Positions 9,750 through 20,610 of a stretch of 64,000 nt of DNA are shown piece after piece. The notes beneath the pieces are model-generated. The model searched no databases, was not told the origin of the DNA, and saw only the letters and a program-made list of their open reading frames with translations. Every line of letters begins with the position of its first letter. The stretch's first letter is position 1. The translations under genes were made by a program, and so were the position numbers. The DNA is from Collimonas sp. PA-H2 (GTDB taxonomy: Bacteria > Pseudomonadota > Gammaproteobacteria > Burkholderiales > Burkholderiaceae_D): assembly GCF_002564105.1 (NCBI RefSeq), contig NZ_PDBX01000001.1, positions 1,922,001 to 1,986,000 on the forward strand, written 5' to 3'.

Positions 9750-9782
9750 ATTCGATACTTTCCTGTATGAGATTTGATACTT
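9750..9782. promoter_or_regulatory. paired direct repeats, candidate operator
   Basis: Two 11-bp direct repeats ATTYGATACTT lie at 9750-9760 and 9772-9782, exactly 22 bp (two helical turns) apart. The first overlaps a 13-bp palindrome (9744-9756). They sit between the divergent XRE regulator and the ceramidase gene, where an autoregulating HTH dimer would bind. Confidence 0.6.
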
Positions 9783-9853
9783 ATCCCACAAAAGTACCAT
9801 TAAATCCAATACTGCGGCAATCTGCGAGCACATCGCAATCAGAGAGATCTATT

Positions 9854-10669
9854 TTGAGACGCTTGCTTGTCTACCTGCCCACGCTGACCACATTGACAAT
9901 TACCGGCCTGTTTTTGCTGCACGGTCCGATTGTCCAGCTAGCGCATTACAACGAATTTGCCGATCAATCCGTGTTCATCGGAGTACCGCATGCCGCCGAT
10001 GTGTTCTCCAATCTCGGTTTCGCAATAGTCGCCATCTGGGGCCTGCTCAACTTATGGCCGCTACGCCGGCATGCCGCTCTGGATGCCGGCTGGCTCGGCT
10101 ATCACCTGTTTCTGATCGGCTTGTTGCTGACTGCGCTGGGTTCCGCTTTCTATCACCTGGCGCCGGATAATGCGCGGCTGGTATGGGACCGGCTGCCGAT
10201 CGCCCTGGCTTGCGCCGGCTTGCTGGCCGGCGTCAGGGCCGAGACCGTCGGCAGCCACAACGGCAAGGCAGGGATGGCTCTGTATGCAATCTGCGCGTTG
10301 TTCAGCATCGCCTGGTGGTGGGTAAGCGATCGCCACGGCGCCGGCGATCTGCGGCCTTATCTTCTGCTGCAGGGCTTGCCGCTTATCCTGATTCCGCTCT
10401 GGCAGTGGATTTACCGTGCCCCTGCCAGCGATCGCCTGGCCTTTGACATCGCCCTGCTGCTATATCTCGCGGCAAAGATTGTTGAAATAAACGATCACCA
10501 GCTGTTTGATCTTCTCGGCGTAATCAGCGGCCACACATTGAAGCATTTGCTGGCAACCGCCGCCGCAGGCGTACTGGTCTTGCGACTGCGCCAGCGTACC
10601 CGGGAATCACCCGATTCCATCTCCAGCGACAGCTCAATCTATAACCCAGTCAGGAGACCGTTTTCATGA
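9854..10669 (+). CDS. ceramidase-like integral membrane protein (CREST superfamily)
   Basis: A multi-pass membrane protein with about seven hydrophobic segments. It resembles the alkaline ceramidase/CREST family, putative metal-dependent amidases: ALGSAFYH with His101, WDRLPI with Asp112, and two late histidines in GHTLKH. I chose the TTG at 9854, preceded by GAGAGA, giving 271 aa. An ATG at 9767 would add a polar, non-conserved 29 residues, would overlap the operator-like repeats and would leave only ~20-30 bp for divergent promoters. Its stop overlaps the start of the next gene (ATGA), implying coupling. Hydrolysis of a ceramide-like lipid is inference. Confidence 0.75.
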   Translation: MRRLLVYLPTLTTLTITGLFLLHGPIVQLAHYNEFADQSVFIGVPHAADVFSNLGFAIVAIWGLLNLWPLRRHAALDAGWLGYHLFLIGLLLTALGSAFYHLAPDNARLVWDRLPIALACAGLLAGVRAETVGSHNGKAGMALYAICALFSIAWWWVSDRHGAGDLRPYLLLQGLPLILIPLWQWIYRAPASDRLAFDIALLLYLAAKIVEINDHQLFDLLGVISGHTLKHLLATAAAGVLVLRLRQRTRESPDSISSDSSIYNPVRRPFS

Positions 10670-11391
10670 TCAGCATTATCTTGATTATTTTTGTCGCTTG
10701 TTTTGTATGTGAGCGCATGGCCCCGGGATGGCGCCTGCCTGAAGTGAGAACATGGCCTTTGCGAGTACTGCTTGTCAATGCAGTCCAGCTAGCCGTGGTT
10801 TTGCTGGCAGGGATGACTTGGGAGAAATGGCTGGTTGCGAGCTCGATATTTCATCTGTCTCATTTTGTTTCGCCTGCGGCCGGTGGCTTCATCGCCTATT
10901 TCATTGCCACTTTCATCTTCTACTGGTGGCATCGCTGGCGCCATGAACATGATTTCCTGTGGCGCGGATTTCATCAGATACACCATAGCCCGCAGCGGCT
11001 TGAGGTGATCACCTCGTTTTACAAACACCCCGTGGAAATGATCGTCAACTCGGTCATCGGCAGCCTGCTGGTCTACTCGCTGCTCGGCTTGTCTCTGGAA
11101 GCCGGGGCAATCTATACCTTCTGCACCGCTATTGGGGAATTTTTCTATCACACCAACATCAAGACGCCGCGCTGGGTAGGACTGGTTTTCCAACGTCCGG
11201 AAATGCACAGGATTCACCACCAGCATGGCCGTCACAAGAACAACTACGGCGACATCACCTGGTGGGACATGCTATTCGGTACTTATGAAAACCCCAGGGA
11301 GTGGACTGGGACGTGCGGCTTTGACGACGACAAGGAACAGCAGCTACTCGCCATACTGGCTTATCGCGACGTTCACAAAATCAAGGAATGA
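10666..11391 (+). CDS. fatty acid hydroxylase / sterol desaturase family protein
   Basis: A 241-aa membrane-bound di-iron hydroxylase. The histidine boxes are HRWRH (His89, His93), HQIHH (His103, 106, 107) and HRIHH (His181, 184, 185), between hydrophobic segments. The family hydroxylates or desaturates lipids such as fatty acids, sterols or sphingoid bases. It overlaps the ceramidase-like gene by 4 bp (ATGA), so the two are co-translated. The pairing suggests modification of an amide-linked lipid, but the substrate is not known. Confidence 0.88.
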   Translation: MISIILIIFVACFVCERMAPGWRLPEVRTWPLRVLLVNAVQLAVVLLAGMTWEKWLVASSIFHLSHFVSPAAGGFIAYFIATFIFYWWHRWRHEHDFLWRGFHQIHHSPQRLEVITSFYKHPVEMIVNSVIGSLLVYSLLGLSLEAGAIYTFCTAIGEFFYHTNIKTPRWVGLVFQRPEMHRIHHQHGRHKNNYGDITWWDMLFGTYENPREWTGTCGFDDDKEQQLLAILAYRDVHKIKE

Positions 11392-11412
11392 TGGCGCGCC
11401 ACAGGCAACAAC

Positions 11413-12483
11413 CTAGCGCTGCACCACAATCGGATTGACGCTGGCGCGCTGGCGGATCTGCTGCAAGATGCTGTCGGCATCGGAACGGCTGGAATATGGC
11501 CCGGCATACAGGCGGTACAGGCCGTTGACCGCAACGCTGTTGAGGGAGTCGACCAGGCCGGACAATTCCTGCATCAGGCGGCTGCGGGCGCTGTCCGCAT
11601 TGGCTTGCTGTGCATAAGCGCCAAACTGCAGGTAGAACCCGCTGGCCAGCGTATTGTTGCCGTCGCTTTGCGCTGAGGGCGGATCAAGCAGCAACGGCTG
11701 CGCCGTCAAAACCGGCATATCCACCGATTCGGTAACCACGTTGGCTGATGCCGTGGCGTCCCTGCGCGGTTCAGGCTGAACCGGCGCCGCCGGCGTACCG
11801 TTCTGCCGCTGCTTGTTGAGCGCGATGATATCTGCCGGCAGCAAGCGCTCCACTTCCAGCTGGCCGCTACCGCTGCCGAGATAGCCCAGCTTCAGCGCCG
11901 CAGTGTAGGACAGATCGATGATGCGGCTGGAATGAAATGGTCCGCGATCGTTGACCCGCACGATCACCTGGGCGCCGGTTTTCAGATTGGTCACCCGGGC
12001 ATAGGAAGGAATCGGCAGGGTCGGATGCGCCGCCGTCATCTTGTACATATCGTACAGTTCGCCCGACGATGTCTTTTGATTATGGAATTTCTTGCCGTAC
12101 CAGCTGCCGGTGCCGCGTTGCTTGAACGGCTGGTCGTCGGTCAGCGGCGTATAGGTCTTGCCAAACACGACATACGGCTTGTTGCCGGTGCGCGAATACG
12201 GCTCGATCGTGGGCACCGCATCCGGCACGTCCAGCAGCCCCTCAGGCGTGACATCGCCCGGGCCGTCGTCCTTGTAGTAGCCGCCGCGGCCGGAGCCTGC
12301 AGCAGGCAGCGCCGGCCCGCCACGAACGCCTGCGCTCGTCTTGGCAGGCGATGCCGAGGACGAAGGCGCTTTCGGCGCGCTGCCGCAGCCGGCCAGGATC
12401 AGCGCCGCCAGCAGTACGCTGGAATAAGCGATTACGCGGTAGTTAGCGCTCACCCTGTGTTCTCTGCCCTGCTTGCCTAGCAT
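11413..12483 (-). CDS. rlpA: septal ring lytic transglycosylase / lipoprotein RlpA
   Basis: An outer-membrane lipoprotein of 356 aa. A lipobox ends at Cys33 (LILAGC), followed by a Ser/Ala/Gly-rich linker, a double-psi beta-barrel RlpA domain (about 122-215; GTGSWYG, VRVNDRGPF) and a C-terminal SPOR domain (about 281-356; YLQFGAYA, YRLYAGPY) that binds denuded peptidoglycan at the septum. In some species it cleaves naked glycan strands. It lies downstream of rodA on the same strand, at the end of the mre-mrdA-rodA cluster. Confidence 0.94.
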   Translation of the reverse strand: MLGKQGREHRVSANYRVIAYSSVLLAALILAGCGSAPKAPSSSASPAKTSAGVRGGPALPAAGSGRGGYYKDDGPGDVTPEGLLDVPDAVPTIEPYSRTGNKPYVVFGKTYTPLTDDQPFKQRGTGSWYGKKFHNQKTSSGELYDMYKMTAAHPTLPIPSYARVTNLKTGAQVIVRVNDRGPFHSSRIIDLSYTAALKLGYLGSGSGQLEVERLLPADIIALNKQRQNGTPAAPVQPEPRRDATASANVVTESVDMPVLTAQPLLLDPPSAQSDGNNTLASGFYLQFGAYAQQANADSARSRLMQELSGLVDSLNSVAVNGLYRLYAGPYSSRSDADSILQQIRQRASVNPIVVQR

Positions 12484-12558
12484 GCACTCTCCCTAAGATT
12501 TCGATGGCCATTGCACAGCAGTAATGGACCTGGCTCCAAGCATACAAGTTCAACCATG

Positions 12559-13671
12559 CTATGTCTGTATCAGTTTTCGATGACGCTGAATGCTCATCAG
12601 GATACCGGCCCCCAGGCCCAGGGTAACCAGCGCCGTGCCGCCATAGCTCATGAACGGCAAAGGTACGCCAACCACTGGCAAAATGCCGCTGACCATGCCC
12701 ATGTTAACAAACGCATAAGTAAAGAAAATCAGTGTGATGGAGCCTGCCAGCAGGCGCGTGAACATGGTCGGCGCGTTGACCGCGATCATCATGCCGCGGC
12801 CGATCAGCAGCATGTACAGGAACAGCAGGACGCCGTTGCCGAGCAGGCCGAATTCCTCGGAAAATACCGCAAAGATGAAGTCGGTGGTGCGTTCCGGAAT
12901 GAATTCCAGATGCGCCTGCGTGCCTTTCAGCCAGCCCTTGCCAAAGATGCCGCCGGAGCCGACTGCGATAGTCGACTGGATGATGTGGAAGCCTTTGCCG
13001 AGCGGATCCGAGGTGGGATCGATCAGCATCATCACGCGCTGCCGCTGGTAATCGTGCAATACCGACCACAGCACCGGCAAGCTGGCGCCGACCGCCACCG
13101 CCAGGCCGATCAGCACGCGCCAGGACAGGCCGGCCAGGAAGATCACATAAAAGCCCGCCGCCAGCACCAGGGTGCCGGTGCCCAAGTCCGGCTGGCGGAT
13201 GATGAGGCCGACCGGCAACACCAGCAACAGCGCCGCCACCAGGTAATCGCGCCAGGTGATCATGCCTTCGCGTTTCTGGAAATACCAGGCCAGCATCAGC
13301 GGCATGGCGATCTTCATGATTTCTGACGGCTGGATGACGACGCCGAAATTGATCCAGCGGCGCGAGCCCTTCTTGACGATGCCGAACAAGGCTACCGCGA
13401 TCAGCAGGGCCACCCCTATCGTATAGATCGGTACCGCGAAGCGCATCAGGGTCTGCGGCGGCACATTGGCGGCAACCCACATGATGACGAACGCCACCAA
13501 GATGTTGCGCAGCTGGTCTTCCACCCGGCCGGGAAAATCGATGCCGGCCGAATACAGCGTAACGATACCGACCGCCAGGATCAGGAAAATGATCAGCGAC
13601 AGCGCCGCATCGAACACCACGACATGGGATTTGATGCTGCGCAGCCACGCATGCTTGTCGCCAAGGCTCAT
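12559..13671 (-). CDS. rodA: rod shape-determining glycosyltransferase RodA
   Basis: A SEDS-family peptidoglycan polymerase (370 aa) with about ten transmembrane segments. It works with PBP2 in the elongasome. Family segments include the loop QPSEIMKIAMPL, RQPDLGTGT, ERTTDFIFAVFSEEFG and the C-terminal PVVGVPLPFMSYGG. It lies 29 bp downstream of mrdA, its partner transpeptidase. Confidence 0.96.
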   Translation of the reverse strand: MSLGDKHAWLRSIKSHVVVFDAALSLIIFLILAVGIVTLYSAGIDFPGRVEDQLRNILVAFVIMWVAANVPPQTLMRFAVPIYTIGVALLIAVALFGIVKKGSRRWINFGVVIQPSEIMKIAMPLMLAWYFQKREGMITWRDYLVAALLLVLPVGLIIRQPDLGTGTLVLAAGFYVIFLAGLSWRVLIGLAVAVGASLPVLWSVLHDYQRQRVMMLIDPTSDPLGKGFHIIQSTIAVGSGGIFGKGWLKGTQAHLEFIPERTTDFIFAVFSEEFGLLGNGVLLFLYMLLIGRGMMIAVNAPTMFTRLLAGSITLIFFTYAFVNMGMVSGILPVVGVPLPFMSYGGTALVTLGLGAGILMSIQRHRKLIQT

Positions 13672-13700
13672 ATTGCTGCTTTCAATTCGGTGCCCATCTG

Positions 13701-15698
13701 TTACTCCCGATTTCCCGGGGTTGCTTCACCCGGCTTGTAGCTGTCGTCAGAACCGTCGGTTGGTTTCACGTCGGTTGGCGCCGGCCCCAGATCCTCGTCC
13801 GCTGCGGCCGGCGAGGTAACCGGCGCGGCTATCTTATCGTTATCGCCAGGCCGCTTGCGCAGCAAATAGAAATCCAGGGCCTTGCGCGCAATCGGCGCCG
13901 CCGCCGCCGCGCCGAAGCCGCCGTTTTCGACAATTACGGCCAACGCGATACGCGGCTTGTCGGCTGGGGCAAAGGCGGTGTACCAGGCATGGTCGAGCTG
14001 GCGCGAGGTCAGCTTCTTGGCGTCGAATTTCTCACCCTGCTTGATGCTGACCACCTGCGCGGTTCCGGTCTTGCCGCCCGAATCATAACCGGCGCCGGCA
14101 AACACCTTGGCGCCCGTGCCTTCACGCGTAACGCCGACCATGGCCTTCTTGATGAAGTCGACGTTTTCCTGCTTCAGCGGAATCCGGTAGCTTTCCTTCG
14201 GCACCGTCTGGGTGTGCTGGCGCGTCACGCCGTCTTCGAGGATTTTGACCAGATGCGGCTTCATCACGATGCCGTCGTTGACCAGGGTCGCCACCGCGTG
14301 CGCCATCTGCAAAGGCGTAAAGGAATTGAAGCCCTGGCCGATGCCGAGCGAAATAGTATCGCCGCCTACCCACTTCTGCGCCGCCACACGTTTGTAATAC
14401 TTTCGCTTCCAGTCGGTCGACGGCAGCAGGCCGCGCTGCTCATGTTCGAGATCGATGCCGGTCAGCTGGCCGAAGCCGAACGGCTTCATGAAATCATGGA
14501 TGGTGTCGGGTCCAAGATCGTTGGCCAGCATGTAGTAATAGGTATCGCAAGACACCACGATCGACTTGTACATGTCGACCCGGCCATGGCCGCCGACCTT
14601 GTCGTCGCGGAACTGGTGGCCGCCCAGCATGAAGTAGCCGACGTCGTTGATCGCAAATGCAGGCGTGCGCTTGCCCAGTTCCAGCGCCGCCAGCGCCATG
14701 AAGGGCTTGTAGGTGGAGCCGGGGGCGTAGCTGCCGCTCATCGGCCGGTTGATCAGCGGATGGTCGGGCGAGTTGTTCAATTCGTCCCAGCTTTGCTGGT
14801 CGATGCCTTCCACGAACAGATTGGGATCGAATGAAGGCTGCGACACATACGCCAGCACGTCACCGGTGGAAGGCTCGATCGCCACCAGCGCGCCGCGGCG
14901 GTTGCCGAAAGCTTCTTCCACCACCTTCTGCAATTCGATGTCGATCGACAGGATCAGGTTATCGCCCGGCGTCGCCGACACGTGCGACATGCTGCGCACC
15001 GCCCGGCCGCTGGCGGCGATTTCGATTTCTTCGTAGCCAGTAGTGCCGTGCAATTGCTTTTCATAGCTCTTTTCCAGGCCATCCTTGCCAATGTAGCTGG
15101 TGCCCTTGTAGTTGGCGGCGTCGTCGCTGTCGTCGATGCGGTCGGCATCCTTCTGGTTGATGCGGCCGATATAGCCGATCACGTGCGCCGCCACTTCGCC
15201 CAGCGGGTACTGGCGGAACAGGCGCGCCTGCACATCGATGCCGGGAAAGCGATAACGCTGGGCGGTGAAGCGCGCCACCTCCTCATCGCTCAGGCGGGTG
15301 CGGATCGGCAGGCTGGCGAAGCTCTTGGAGTCTTCCAGCAATTTCTTGAAGCGGCGCCGGTCTTTCGGAGTGATGCTGACCACTTGCGCCAGTTCATCGA
15401 TCACGGGATCGAGGTCGCCCCTGATTTTCGAACGGGTGATTTCCAGCGTGTAGGCGGAATAATTGCGGGCCAGGATGACGCCGTTGCGGTCCATGATCAG
15501 GCCGCGGTTAGGCACCACCGGCACCAGCGAAATACGATTGTCTTCAGCCTGGGCGGCGTAGGCGTCGTGGCGCACCACCTGCAGCCAGACAAAACGCGCG
15601 CTCAGCAAGCCAAAGCAGAGCAGTACAAACGCGATGGCTGCAGAAATCCGCAAGCGGAAATTCCGCAGTTCGCGTTCGGTGTTTTTAAATTCAGTCAT
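13701..15698 (-). CDS. mrdA: penicillin-binding protein 2
   Basis: A class B transpeptidase of 665 aa. It has one N-terminal membrane anchor (about 18-43), a pedestal domain, and a transpeptidase domain with SxxK at 328-331 (STYK), an SxD-type motif SCD near 385 and KTG near 545 (KTGTAQ). It crosslinks lateral-wall peptidoglycan together with RodA and MreBCD. The C-terminal ~60 residues are low-complexity, with many Pro, Ala and Asp. The order mreD-mrdA-rodA is as expected. Confidence 0.96.
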   Translation of the reverse strand: MTEFKNTERELRNFRLRISAAIAFVLLCFGLLSARFVWLQVVRHDAYAAQAEDNRISLVPVVPNRGLIMDRNGVILARNYSAYTLEITRSKIRGDLDPVIDELAQVVSITPKDRRRFKKLLEDSKSFASLPIRTRLSDEEVARFTAQRYRFPGIDVQARLFRQYPLGEVAAHVIGYIGRINQKDADRIDDSDDAANYKGTSYIGKDGLEKSYEKQLHGTTGYEEIEIAASGRAVRSMSHVSATPGDNLILSIDIELQKVVEEAFGNRRGALVAIEPSTGDVLAYVSQPSFDPNLFVEGIDQQSWDELNNSPDHPLINRPMSGSYAPGSTYKPFMALAALELGKRTPAFAINDVGYFMLGGHQFRDDKVGGHGRVDMYKSIVVSCDTYYYMLANDLGPDTIHDFMKPFGFGQLTGIDLEHEQRGLLPSTDWKRKYYKRVAAQKWVGGDTISLGIGQGFNSFTPLQMAHAVATLVNDGIVMKPHLVKILEDGVTRQHTQTVPKESYRIPLKQENVDFIKKAMVGVTREGTGAKVFAGAGYDSGGKTGTAQVVSIKQGEKFDAKKLTSRQLDHAWYTAFAPADKPRIALAVIVENGGFGAAAAAPIARKALDFYLLRKRPGDNDKIAAPVTSPAAADEDLGPAPTDVKPTDGSDDSYKPGEATPGNRE

Positions 15699-15760
15699 TG
15701 ATATGTCGGCGCCGGGTCAGCAACAAATCCGCATTGGCCGCAGCGGCCGCAGCAGCAAAA

Positions 15761-16273
15761 TTAGATTGGGCGATTATCATCGCGATCGACTGCGCGCCGC
15801 TGCGGGGCCAGCAGCAGCCACACCACCATCGGCCACAAGGCCATGCTGACAAAGCTCTCGGAAAAATACAGCCAGCCGGGAAACTTGCCGCTGACAAGCG
15901 TGCGGATCACCAGCTGTATCACCTGCGTCAACAGCATCAGGGGCAGCACGTGCAAGGCCTGGACGCCGACCGAGAACCACAGCACCCGGCGATGGATCAT
16001 GATCGCGAAATAGGACAGCAAGGTATACGCCAGCGCATTCTGGCCGAGCAGCGTGGCCTCATGCACGTCCATCAGCAAGCCCATGCAAAAGGCGATGCCG
16101 ATGCCGATCTTGCGCGGCTGATGAATGCTCCAGAACACCAGCGCCAGCGCGACGAAATCGGGCACGCCAGGCCATTGGCCCCAGGGCAGCAAGTTGAGCA
16201 GGAAGGCCAGCAGCAAGGTCATCGCAATGAACAGCGGATTGGCCGGCAATAGAATGTAATGTGGACGCATCAT
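15761..16273 (-). CDS. mreD: rod shape-determining protein MreD
   Basis: A 170-aa hydrophobic inner-membrane protein with about five membrane segments, matching MreD in length and in the motif GLLMDVHEATLLGQNALAYTLL. It links MreC to the elongation machinery. Its ATG overlaps the mreC stop (ATGA, 16270-16273), so translation is probably coupled. Confidence 0.94.
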   Translation of the reverse strand: MMRPHYILLPANPLFIAMTLLLAFLLNLLPWGQWPGVPDFVALALVFWSIHQPRKIGIGIAFCMGLLMDVHEATLLGQNALAYTLLSYFAIMIHRRVLWFSVGVQALHVLPLMLLTQVIQLVIRTLVSGKFPGWLYFSESFVSMALWPMVVWLLLAPQRRAVDRDDNRPI

Positions 16274-17280
16274 CGGACGCCAGCTCCTTGCGGATTTTTA
16301 CGGGCCGCTTCCGGATTACTTTCCTTGCCGGCATCTTTCGCAGCGTCCCTGGTCTTGTCGCGGGTGCTCTCGGTCAGGCGGCGCTTGCTGAGGATATCGG
16401 CTTTGCTGTTGGGAACGGCGGCTTCATCGTCCGGACGCACGATCGGATTCGGATCGACCAGCAAGATCAGCAATTGCGTATGACGGTCAATGCCCGCCAC
16501 CGGTTCGCACACGATATGCGCAAAGGCGTCGGCCGACTTGGTTTCAACCTGTATCACCTTGGCGACTGACAGGCCGGCCGGATAGACGCCGTCGATGCCG
16601 GAGGTCACCAGCAGATCGCCCTTCTGGATATCGGCGTTGGACGACATGAAACGCAGGTCCAGGTAACCGGACTGGCCGCGGCCATAGGCGACGCTGCGCA
16701 AGCCGTTGCGCAGCACCTGCACCGGAATCGCCTGGTCCTTGTCGGTCAGCAGCGTGACTTCGGAAGTGAATGGGAAGACGCGCGTGACCTGGCCGACGAT
16801 GCCGGCATCGTCGATCACCGGCTGGCCGGTAGCGACGCCGTGCTGCGAACCACGGTCCATGATGACTTTGCGGGCGAACTGGTCGCGGGCGTCGTACAGG
16901 ATTTCACTCATGACCGACTTCACCGGCAAGCGCTGCTGCGCGCCAAGCAGTTTGCGCAGCTGCGCATTTTCCGCCGCCAGCTGCTGCGCCTGCTGCAACT
17001 GCTGCGCGCGCTCACCCTGTTTGCTGCGCAATGCCTGGTTTTCTTTTTCCACCGTCGACAGTGAAGAAAAATAATCGATCACGCGATTGCTGGCGTCGCG
17101 CGGCACCAGGGCCACCATCTGCAAGGGATAGAGCGCGGTGCCTACCGCCTGCCGCAGCAGCAGCAGAGCGTGTACTTTCGAATCGGCAATCAGCAGCGCC
17201 AGCGCCATCAGCGTGCATATCACCGCCTTGGCGCGGGCCGAAGCGCCTTGCTTGAATAGGGGTGGTGGACTGTATTCCAT
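16270..17280 (-). CDS. mreC: rod shape-determining protein MreC
   Basis: A bitopic periplasmic scaffold of 336 aa: an N-terminal membrane helix (about 15-37), a coiled-coil (about 65-110; VEKENQALRSKQGERAQQL) and two beta domains with MREILYD-like SEILYDARDQFARKV. The start at 17280 (MEYSPPPLFKQG) is canonical for betaproteobacteria. The C-terminal ~60 residues are charged and low-complexity. A strong hairpin lies upstream, between mreB and mreC. Confidence 0.95.
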   Translation of the reverse strand: MEYSPPPLFKQGASARAKAVICTLMALALLIADSKVHALLLLRQAVGTALYPLQMVALVPRDASNRVIDYFSSLSTVEKENQALRSKQGERAQQLQQAQQLAAENAQLRKLLGAQQRLPVKSVMSEILYDARDQFARKVIMDRGSQHGVATGQPVIDDAGIVGQVTRVFPFTSEVTLLTDKDQAIPVQVLRNGLRSVAYGRGQSGYLDLRFMSSNADIQKGDLLVTSGIDGVYPAGLSVAKVIQVETKSADAFAHIVCEPVAGIDRHTQLLILLVDPNPIVRPDDEAAVPNSKADILSKRRLTESTRDKTRDAAKDAGKESNPEAARKNPQGAGVR

Positions 17281-17355
17281 CAGTAATGGACAGATTCTGT
17301 TTTGTCGGTGACTGTCGGCAGCAGCTGGTTCATGCTGATACCGTAGATGTGACAA

Positions 17356-17384
17356 CGGGTCGTATGCACTGGTGCACCGACCCG
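17356..17384. repeat. hairpin between mreB and mreC
   Basis: The outer arms CGGGTCG (17356-17362) and CGACCCG (17378-17384) enclose an inner TGCAC/GTGCA stem. There is no U-run on the minus strand, so it may be a partial terminator or an mRNA-stabilising element in the 167-bp mreB-mreC gap. Confidence 0.5.
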
Positions 17385-17447
17385 GTTGCCGTTACCCACC
17401 CTCATGATCAAGCTGAAGAGGTTGGGCAAGCGTCGCATCAGCCTGGA

Positions 17448-18738
<1,291 letters not shown>

Positions 18739-19041
18739 ATGTCATTAGCCCTTTCCGACGTTAAGCGCATTGCCAATTTGGCACGCCTCGAACTCACCGA
18801 AGACCAGGCCGCCTCCACGCTGGACAAACTGAACGGTATTTTTTCGCTGGTGGAGCAGATGCGCGCGGTGGACACCACCGGCATCGAGCCGCTGAGCCAT
18901 CCGATTGCGGCGATCCGCCAGGATCTATCGCTACGCTTGCGCGACGATGAGGTGACCGAGCCGAACCGGCGCGAGGAGTATCAAAAGATGGCCCCGGCCA
19001 CCGAAGACGGCCTGTATCTGGTGCCCAAAGTCATCGAATAA
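18739..19041 (+). CDS. gatC: Asp-tRNA(Asn)/Glu-tRNA(Gln) amidotransferase subunit C
   Basis: The small subunit (100 aa) that wraps around GatA and stabilises the GatCAB complex. The family segments [12 protein letters not shown] and [15 protein letters not shown] are present. It is first in the gatC-gatA-gatB group, which makes Gln-tRNA(Gln) and/or Asn-tRNA(Asn) by transamidation. Confidence 0.96.
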   Translation: MSLALSDVKRIANLARLELTEDQAASTLDKLNGIFSLVEQMRAVDTTGIEPLSHPIAAIRQDLSLRLRDDEVTEPNRREEYQKMAPATEDGLYLVPKVIE

Positions 19042-19059
19042 ACCTCTACGCGCCTGCTT

Positions 19060-19106
19060 GCGGCAAGCTCGGCTTGCCGCCCTCGGCCTGACGGGCTGTC
19101 CCGCAA
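19060..19106. repeat. gatC-gatA gap hairpin and TTGCGGGACA copy
   Basis: The 86-bp gap contains a 9-bp stem with a 3-nt loop, GCGGCAAGC-tcg-GCTTGCCGC (19060-19080). On the minus strand it also holds one copy of TTGCGGGACA (19097-19106), the 10-mer also seen before fmt and before gatB. No T-run follows. Confidence 0.55.
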
Positions 19107-19127
19107 AGTTAACAGTTAGAAATATTT

Positions 19128-20594
19128 ATGCATACCAAAACACTCAAGCAATTGTCGGTGCTGCTGCACGAAAAGAAAATTTCCGCCGAGGAACTGGCAA
19201 AACTGTACCTGGCCAGGATCCAGCAAAGCGACCTGAATGCTTTCCTGCATGTCGACCAGGAACTGACGCTGCAACAGGCGCGCGCCGCCGACCAGCGCCT
19301 GGCGCAAAACGGCGGCACGCCGCTGACCGGCGTGCCGATCGCGCACAAGGATATTTTCGTGACGCGCGGCTGGCGCGCGACGGCCGGTTCGAAGATGCTG
19401 GAAAACTACACCAGCCCGTTCGACGCTACCGTGGTGGAGCATTTCAACAACGCCGGCATGGTCAACCTCGGCAAGCTGAACTGCGATGAATTCGCCATGG
19501 GTTCCTCCAACGAAAACTCGTATTTCGGCGCGGTCAAGAATCCCTGGGACAAGACAGCGATTCCGGGCGGCTCCTCCGGCGGTTCCGCCGCTGCAGTAGC
19601 AGCACGCCTGACGCCAGCCGCCACCGCCACCGACACCGGCGGCTCGATCCGCCAGCCGGCATCGCTGTGCGGTGTGACCGGCATCAAGCCTACCTATGGC
19701 AGCGTGTCGCGCTTCGGCATGATTGCCTTCGCCTCGTCGCTGGACCAGGCCGGCCCGATTGCTCAAACCGCGGAAGACTGCGCCCTGCTGCTGAACGCCA
19801 TGACCGGTTTCGATCCGCGCGATTCGACCAGCCTGGAACGGCCCAAGGAAGATTTCAGCCGCGATCTTGAGAAAGATCTGAAAGGCTTGCGCATCGGCAT
19901 CCCGCGCGAATATTTCAGCAGCGGCCTGGCGCCGGATGTCGAGCAGGCGGTGCGCGCGGCGCTGGCCGAATACGAAAAGCTGGGCGCCACCCTGGTCGAC
20001 ATTTCGCTGCCGAAAACCGAACTCTCGATCCCAGTCTATTACGTGATCGCACCGGCCGAAGCATCGTCCAACCTGAGCCGCTTCGACGGCGTCCGCTACG
20101 GCCACCGCGCCGCCGATTACAAGGATCTGGCCGACATGTACAAGAAGTCGCGCGCGGAAGGTTTCGGCGAAGAAGTGAAGCGCCGCATCCTGGTCGGCGC
20201 CTATGTGCTGTCGCACGGCTACTACGACGCTTACTACCTGCAGGCGCAAAAGATCCGCCGCCTGATCGCCGAGGATTTCCAGAATGCGCTGAGCGGCCCG
20301 AACCGTCAGTGCGACGTCATCATGGGACCGGTATCGCCGACCGTGGCCTGGGACCTGGGCGCCAAGGCCAACGATCCGGTCGCCAACTACCTGGCAGACA
20401 TCTACACGCTGTCGACCAGCCTGGCGGGATTACCTGGCATGTCGATACCGTGCGGCTTCGGCCAGGGCGAGAAAAATGCGCGGCGCCCGGTCGGCCTGCA
20501 GATCATCGGCAACTACTACGATGAAGCCAAGCTGCTCAACGTCGCGCACCAGTTCCAGCGCGTCACCGACTGGCACCAGCGTACGCCTGGCTGA
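19128..20594 (+). CDS. gatA: Asp-tRNA(Asn)/Glu-tRNA(Gln) amidotransferase subunit A
   Basis: The glutaminase subunit (488 aa) of the amidase-signature family. It releases ammonia from glutamine for GatB. The Ser-cis-Ser-Lys triad reads Lys74 (AHKD), Ser149 (GGSSGGS) and Ser173 ([10 protein letters not shown]), matching the published S. aureus residues with a 5-residue offset. Usual length for the family. Confidence 0.97.
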   Translation: MHTKTLKQLSVLLHEKKISAEELAKLYLARIQQSDLNAFLHVDQELTLQQARAADQRLAQNGGTPLTGVPIAHKDIFVTRGWRATAGSKMLENYTSPFDATVVEHFNNAGMVNLGKLNCDEFAMGSSNENSYFGAVKNPWDKTAIPGGSSGGSAAAVAARLTPAATATDTGGSIRQPASLCGVTGIKPTYGSVSRFGMIAFASSLDQAGPIAQTAEDCALLLNAMTGFDPRDSTSLERPKEDFSRDLEKDLKGLRIGIPREYFSSGLAPDVEQAVRAALAEYEKLGATLVDISLPKTELSIPVYYVIAPAEASSNLSRFDGVRYGHRAADYKDLADMYKKSRAEGFGEEVKRRILVGAYVLSHGYYDAYYLQAQKIRRLIAEDFQNALSGPNRQCDVIMGPVSPTVAWDLGAKANDPVANYLADIYTLSTSLAGLPGMSIPCGFGQGEKNARRPVGLQIIGNYYDEAKLLNVAHQFQRVTDWHQRTPG

Positions 20595-20610
20595 AAAAGC
20601 GAGCCGCGCC

